Below, one piece after another: positions 10,465-14,137 of a DNA stretch of 14,137 bases. The notes beneath the pieces are model-generated. The model was given only the letters and a program-made list of their open reading frames with translations. It did not search any database and was not told the DNA's origin. Made by a program: the position numbers and the translations under genes. This stretch comes from Methanobacterium sp. (lineage in GTDB: Archaea; Methanobacteriota; Methanobacteria; Methanobacteriales; Methanobacteriaceae): positions 1-14,137 of the forward strand of contig JAHKLQ010000074.1 in NCBI GenBank assembly GCA_020854975.1. The letters are read 5' to 3'. Within the stretch, counting starts at the first letter, position 1. Each line of letters starts with the position of its first letter.

Positions 10465-10672
10465 TTCTATTACAATTTTTAAAGTATCTAACTTAAATAT
10501 CAACTAAACTTTCTATTATATGGTGGGAGTATCCTAATATCCCCCTTTAATTCATTATTTTTAAAATGATCAAAAGAATAAGCTACAGAATTCATTATTT
10601 TTAATTTTTTTAGTTAATACATAAAATTAAAAATCACAAAAAAACAGGCCAGGAAAAACTTAGGGTATTACT
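10465..10672. terminator. Bidirectional terminator region between converging genes
   Basis: This AT-rich gap separates two converging genes. For the marker 11 gene (+) there are short T runs, the longest T7 at 10605-10611. For the glycosyltransferase gene (-), A7 at 10638-10644 reads as T7 on its own strand, 28 bp past its stop codon. A 16-bp direct repeat occurs at 10549 and 10589. No gene is seen. Confidence 0.5.
10549..10604 (+). repeat. Pair of 16-bp perfect direct repeats
   Basis: The sequence AATTCATTATTTTTAA is present at 10549-10564 and again at 10589-10604, exactly 40 bp apart. Both copies contain a T5 run and lie just past the marker 11 gene. They may be a small local duplication of a weak terminator. 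Confidence 0.6.
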
Positions 10673-12400
10673 TCAACTGGGAATGTTGAAGTAAAATAAA
10701 ATTCCCTGATCTGAGGTTGCAAACTCTGCACTGGATTTGGCATCCCCTCCAATTTCAATTTTAATAATATCATCACCTTTAGTCACGTAATAAGTGTTCT
10801 GGGAGCTTTCCTGGTCAACCTGGATTGTTTTGTACAGATAACCATTTACATAAATCCGGTAGGTTCCATCTTTAAGTATTCCTGTGGTGCTGCCGATTGA
10901 TTCATTGTTAAGATAAAGATTGATGATTTTAGCATCATTTGCAGTGTTTTTTAGTAAAATTCCCTCAGTAGCAGTCATGTTAGCTGTAGTTAGAGAGAGC
11001 TTTTTCTCAGCATAAATATCTTTGAAATAATTACGCAGGTCACTATCCCTAATAACATCACCCACATTAAGCCCCAGAACAGTTCGGGCATCAAAAGGTA
11101 TTCTCATAGTACTATCTTCCATAGGGAGAGTCTCGTTCAGCGTGTAACGCTCTTTATTAATGATAACACTATCACCATAATTGAGTTCAAGAGTATTCAG
11201 GGCATCCTGGGGTATTCTGACAATGGAAGTTTCATTTTCCAGGGCACTATCTATAGAGTAAGGTCCTCTGATGTCAATAGTTTGGTTTTCCCCGGGTTGT
11301 TTCCAGAGTATAACGTTTTTAGCCGAAGGTTCAATGGATATTTGTCCTTCAGAAACGTGTACTGAGCCAAGCATGGTAAATAGCACGGCAAACATGATAA
11401 TTGCAGAAACTACCAGTGGTGAATGCATGTAGAAGAATGATTTGAGGTTACGAGATTTATCATCTGGTCTTAAAATTGTTTTAATAGATGCCCTGAGGAT
11501 CTTTATAATATAATATGCGGCAATTACAAGGCCTATAATTATTATAGCAAGACCTATATACAGGGCCATGTACGATGGGCGGATGCGGATAAAGAAAATG
11601 AAGAAGAACCCTAGTGTAATCAGTGAAAGCCCTAAAACACCCATTCTTATGGATCTTCCCAGGGTGTCGATCATGGTGATTCTACCGTAGCTATTGGCTC
11701 GATCTACAATAGTACGCACTACTTCCGTGGCTACAATGTTCAGTTCGTACAGGGAGGACATAGCATGGTTAATATTACCGATATCCACTTCTTTCACTCG
11801 TGCTCCCATCACATCTGCATCCAATACTATCCCCACATCTACACCGTAATCATCCTCCAGTTCAATGTTGTTAAGGAAGGATCGTTTGGCAGCAAACTGA
11901 CCACTTAGGGGCTGTTCAAACTTGATTTCCGGGAAGAAAAAACTTAAAAGGGGTTTGGCTGTTAGTTCAGTTACTCTACCTGCTTCTCTTTTGAATTTGG
12001 TCTTGGTTACATCAGCCTCTCCCTTAAGAATAGGCTGAATCATTTTATCCACTTGTTTAGAGGTTAATTTCTGAAGATCTGCATCTAAAAAGACAACTAC
12101 GTCTCCTTTAGAATTTTTAAAACCGGTTTTAATTGCTGCACCTTTTCCCCGGTTTTTAGTATGGCTTATAACTGTTGCTCCTGCTTCTTTTGCCATTCTT
12201 TCAGTGGCGTCCAGTGAACCATCATTTACCACAATAATCTCATCAACATAATTAAGGGATTTAACAGCTTTAACCACGCTACCAACAGTTTCTTCCTCAT
12301 TATAAGCAGGTAATATGACCGAAACGGTCATAGGCTTTTTTGAAGTCCTAGTTTTCACCGAAGCGATGATAAAGACAAATAATAGAATAATCCAAGACAC
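10673..12400 (-). CDS. Membrane-bound family 2-type glycosyltransferase, glucosyl-3-phosphoglycerate synthase-like, with external C-terminal region
   Basis: The 575-residue protein begins with a short hydrophobic segment (2-14) and a cytoplasmic GT-A domain (25-245): VILPAYNEEETVGSVV (28-43), VVNDGSLDAT (57-66), the metal-binding FLDADLQ (104-110) and PLSGQFAAKRSFL (164-176). The YGVDVGIVLDAD (185-196) and VKEVDIGNINH (202-212) stretches resemble glucosyl-3-phosphoglycerate synthases (GT81). Three membrane spans follow (about 253-271, 277-300, 327-346), then 229 residues predicted to be outside. That region has two repeats of the form RIP-x-DA-x3-L-x-LN-x-GD (395-410 and 433-448) and five N-glycosylation sequons. 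The start is GTG 12400, with GAGGTG 8 nt before it; a TATA-like stretch lies at 12455-12464. A sugar transferase role is well supported, but donor and acceptor are unknown. Confidence 0.8.
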   Translation of the reverse strand: MSWIILLFVFIIASVKTRTSKKPMTVSVILPAYNEEETVGSVVKAVKSLNYVDEIIVVNDGSLDATERMAKEAGATVISHTKNRGKGAAIKTGFKNSKGDVVVFLDADLQKLTSKQVDKMIQPILKGEADVTKTKFKREAGRVTELTAKPLLSFFFPEIKFEQPLSGQFAAKRSFLNNIELEDDYGVDVGIVLDADVMGARVKEVDIGNINHAMSSLYELNIVATEVVRTIVDRANSYGRITMIDTLGRSIRMGVLGLSLITLGFFFIFFIRIRPSYMALYIGLAIIIIGLVIAAYYIIKILRASIKTILRPDDKSRNLKSFFYMHSPLVVSAIIMFAVLFTMLGSVHVSEGQISIEPSAKNVILWKQPGENQTIDIRGPYSIDSALENETSIVRIPQDALNTLELNYGDSVIINKERYTLNETLPMEDSTMRIPFDARTVLGLNVGDVIRDSDLRNYFKDIYAEKKLSLTTANMTATEGILLKNTANDAKIINLYLNNESIGSTTGILKDGTYRIYVNGYLYKTIQVDQESSQNTYYVTKGDDIIKIEIGGDAKSSAEFATSDQGILFYFNIPS

Positions 12401-12606
12401 TTACATTACACCTCTAAATCTAAAACATGATACCTTAACTAATCTATGTAAGGCTATATAATACTTCTGATTCTTCTCATGATTCTTTAAGTTGTTCTAA
12501 TTTACAAAACTATATTATCAGTTTTAAGCATAAACTTTTATGTGTAAAATGGGGTTTCACCTAAATCCAATTATATTTAATAATTTACTAAAAAGTGAGG
12601 TTTATC
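12401..12606. promoter_or_regulatory. Divergent promoter region between the glycosyltransferase gene and purE
   Basis: On the minus strand TATTATATAG (12455-12464) is a plausible TATA box for the glycosyltransferase gene, giving a leader of about 30 nt. On the plus strand TTATATTTAA (12571-12580) is the best TATA match for purE but would place initiation almost at the start codon, leaving no ribosome binding site; a weaker match at 12534-12541 fits better. A perfect palindrome CATAAA-ct-TTTATG lies at 12529-12542 between the two promoters and could be an operator. Confidence 0.4.
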
Positions 12607-13665
12607 ATGGAACCAAAGGTTATGATCATACTGGGCAGTGCCTCAGATTTCAAAATTGCCGAAAAAGCCACGCAAATCCTGGAAAAACTGGGTGTATATT
12701 ATGATCTGAGGGTGGCCTCGGCACATCGAACCCATGAAAAAGTAAAAAAAATAGTTAAAAGCGCAAGTAATAATGGTGTTGAGGTTTTCATTGGTATAGC
12801 CGGATTATCCGCGCATCTTCCCGGAATAATCGCCGGAATCACTCATAAACCTGTGATTGGGGTGCCAGTAGAGGTTAAAGTGGCAGGATTGGATGCACTT
12901 TTTGCTTCAGTTCAGATGCCATTAGGAGCCCCTGTAGCAACAGTAGGAATTGATAGGGGAGATAACGCGGCAATATTGGCGGCTCAGATAATTGCGATTC
13001 ATGATGATGAGATCCGGGAAAGATTATCCATTTTCAGAAATGATTTTTACTCAAAAATTGCAGAAGATGAAAAACAGCTTTTCCCTCAGATCAAGGGAGA
13101 ATATTATTCCAGAATCATTCCTGATTCAGAAGATAGCAAAGACAACAATAATGAAAATGAAAAAGAGGATAAACAGCAAATTTCAACCCATCCTGCGGAA
13201 AAAATGGAAACCCCTAATCCTCCCCAAGTAGCAGTGATTTCAGGTAGTTATAGTGATATAAAAGTTGCTAAAAAGACCACCATGTTTCTGGACAAGTTGA
13301 ACATTACTTATGACTCTGCAGTTATATCTCCCGTCAGATCTCCAGATAAATTTGAGAATTTCCTTAAAAGAAACATGGAGGCCAAAATATTTATTGCAAT
13401 ATCTGGTCTTTCCGCCCATGTAACCGGGGCAGTGGTGGCTTACACAGAAAAACCAGTAATAGGAGTTCCCTGTACTATAAAAATGAATGGAATTGACGCC
13501 CTTTTATCTATGGTGAATATGCCTCCTGGAGTTCCTGTGGCCACCATGGGTGTAGATGCTGGGGGTAATGCAGCTATACTTGCTGCGGAGATGTTAAGCA
13601 TTGGTGATAGGAATATAAAGGAAGATTTGCTGAAGTTTAAGGGCAATATTAACTGTAAAAGATAA
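12607..13665 (+). CDS. purE: PurE with two tandem domains (AIR carboxylase / N5-CAIR mutase)
   Basis: PurE forms 4-carboxy-5-aminoimidazole ribonucleotide in purine synthesis. This 352-residue chain has two PurE domains. The first (4-150) keeps the active-site motifs: GSASD (10-14), SAHRTH (38-43) with catalytic H40, GLSAHLPG (66-73) and QMPLGAPVATVGID (103-116). The second (207-345) has GSYSD (213-217), GLSAHVTG (267-274) and NMPPGVPVATMGVD (304-317), but SPVRSP (241-246) where the histidine should be, so V243 replaces it. A charged, asparagine- and glutamate-rich linker (about 165-205) joins them. Start ATG 12607 is 6 nt after GTGAGG; an in-frame GTG at 12595 overlaps that site. Class I mutase and class II carboxylase cannot be told apart here, and no purK is present. 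Longer PurE proteins are, as I recall, known in Methanobacteriales. Confidence 0.92.
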   Translation: MEPKVMIILGSASDFKIAEKATQILEKLGVYYDLRVASAHRTHEKVKKIVKSASNNGVEVFIGIAGLSAHLPGIIAGITHKPVIGVPVEVKVAGLDALFASVQMPLGAPVATVGIDRGDNAAILAAQIIAIHDDEIRERLSIFRNDFYSKIAEDEKQLFPQIKGEYYSRIIPDSEDSKDNNNENEKEDKQQISTHPAEKMETPNPPQVAVISGSYSDIKVAKKTTMFLDKLNITYDSAVISPVRSPDKFENFLKRNMEAKIFIAISGLSAHVTGAVVAYTEKPVIGVPCTIKMNGIDALLSMVNMPPGVPVATMGVDAGGNAAILAAEMLSIGDRNIKEDLLKFKGNINCKR

Positions 13666-13672
13666 CTATTGC

Positions 13673-13694
13673 TTTTTTAATTAATTTTTATTTT
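13673..13694 (+). terminator. Oligo-T terminator behind purE
   Basis: T6 (13673-13678), T5 (13685-13689) and T4 (13691-13694) begin 7 bp past the purE stop codon, in the 46-bp gap before the converging surface-protein gene. Confidence 0.5.
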
Positions 13695-13711
13695 CTCGGC
13701 TCTGGTCTAAT

Positions 13712-14137
13712 TCAGCTGCGGATAATCCTTCTGCTCAAAAAGATAATTATAAGCACAACCACGATGAAAATTAGAAGGTACAATGCCCAGTTACCAATAT
13801 TAGAACTGTTAGTTTCTTCTGCACTGGTCGATTGTTGTTCAAGTGCAGATGCTGCATTAGAGGATACTGGGGATGTTGATGAAGCTGAATTAAGTAAACC
13901 TGATGTTAAATATCCAAATACTGGTTTTAAGCTTTGATAAGTGTTAAAAATACTTTTGGGGGTTATTACAATATTCATAGGGGATAGTTGGCTTTCAGGT
14001 GCAGGTGAAGGCTCCTCTTTAATGGTTCCCATAAGGGCAAAGGTACTGAAATGATCAGTGGTGCCTGTTACCATGTTGTTTGCAGTGTCAACCGTGCTGG
14101 GAAGTGCTTTCCAACTGGATGTAACATTGTCCCAGTA
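13712..14137 (-). CDS. Cell-surface protein, C-terminal part, PGF-pre-PGF-like segment and membrane anchor
   Basis: The frame is open to the right edge of the window and supplies 141 residues; the N terminus and any signal peptide are outside. The first visible residues, YWDNVTSSWKALP, followed by TGTTDHFSTFALMG (24-37), match the end of the PGF-pre-PGF domain found near the C terminus of archaeal surface proteins, where 'T-x-HFS-x-[FY]A' is the signature. Next comes a serine-, alanine- and proline-rich stretch (40-115), like the spacers of wall-crossing proteins. A hydrophobic span (NWALYLLIFIVVVLIIIFL, 116-134) and a basic tail (SRRIIRS) finish it. Sequons NVT and NSS are visible. The last helix should anchor it in the membrane with the tail inside. 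No PGF sorting motif is seen before the helix. Binding function is unknown. Confidence 0.75.
   Translation of the reverse strand, partial: YWDNVTSSWKALPSTVDTANNMVTGTTDHFSTFALMGTIKEEPSPAPESQLSPMNIVITPKSIFNTYQSLKPVFGYLTSGLLNSASSTSPVSSNAASALEQQSTSAEETNSSNIGNWALYLLIFIVVVLIIIFLSRRIIRS

Noticed and set aside
12992..13231. 79-codon plus-strand frame inside purE
   Set aside because: It lies wholly in another frame of purE, mostly over the linker, and looks like a shadow with biased lysine and methionine content.

Overview
The window comes from an AT-rich methanogenic archaeon, most likely of the order Methanobacteriales (a Methanobacterium-like genome). Four things point there: archaeal RadA and a multi-OB-fold RPA, a methanogenesis marker 11 protein, a two-domain PurE, and archaeal TATA boxes with oligo-T terminators. 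The gene order radA, rpa, leuC, leuD, leuB, nifS/sufS-like, ribH also matches, from memory, the order in Methanothermobacter thermautotrophicus; this was not checked by search.

Layout. Positions 1-163 hold the C-terminal end of an Mrp/MinD-type P-loop ATPase (+). Converging on it from the right is a DNA recombination and replication block on the minus strand: radA (326-1261) and, 112 bp upstream, a 791-residue single-stranded DNA binding protein RPA (1374-3749). A 293-bp divergent promoter region separates this from a plus-strand run: a MarR-family regulator (4043-4468), then leuC, leuD and leuB (4544-7425), ended by two oligo-T tracts. The substrate loop of the small subunit (YLVLT) favours isopropylmalate isomerase over homoaconitase, so this is read as a leucine block.

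A second plus-strand run (7666-10464) holds a SufS-like cysteine desulfurase, an unlabelled 27-residue membrane peptide, lumazine synthase (ribH) and methanogenesis marker protein 11. It converges on a minus-strand membrane glycosyltransferase (10673-12400) that resembles glucosyl-3-phosphoglycerate synthases and carries an unusual external C-terminal region. Divergent from it is purE (12607-13665), two PurE domains in one chain, the second lacking the catalytic histidine. The window closes with the C-terminal end of a cell-surface protein (13712-14137, minus) with a PGF-pre-PGF-like segment and a C-terminal membrane anchor.

Most of the window is conserved housekeeping. The less-described parts are the external domain of the glycosyltransferase, the degenerate second PurE domain, the 27-residue membrane peptide, the marker 11 protein and the MarR regulator with its upstream palindrome. 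No RNA genes, insertion sequences or CRISPR arrays were seen.
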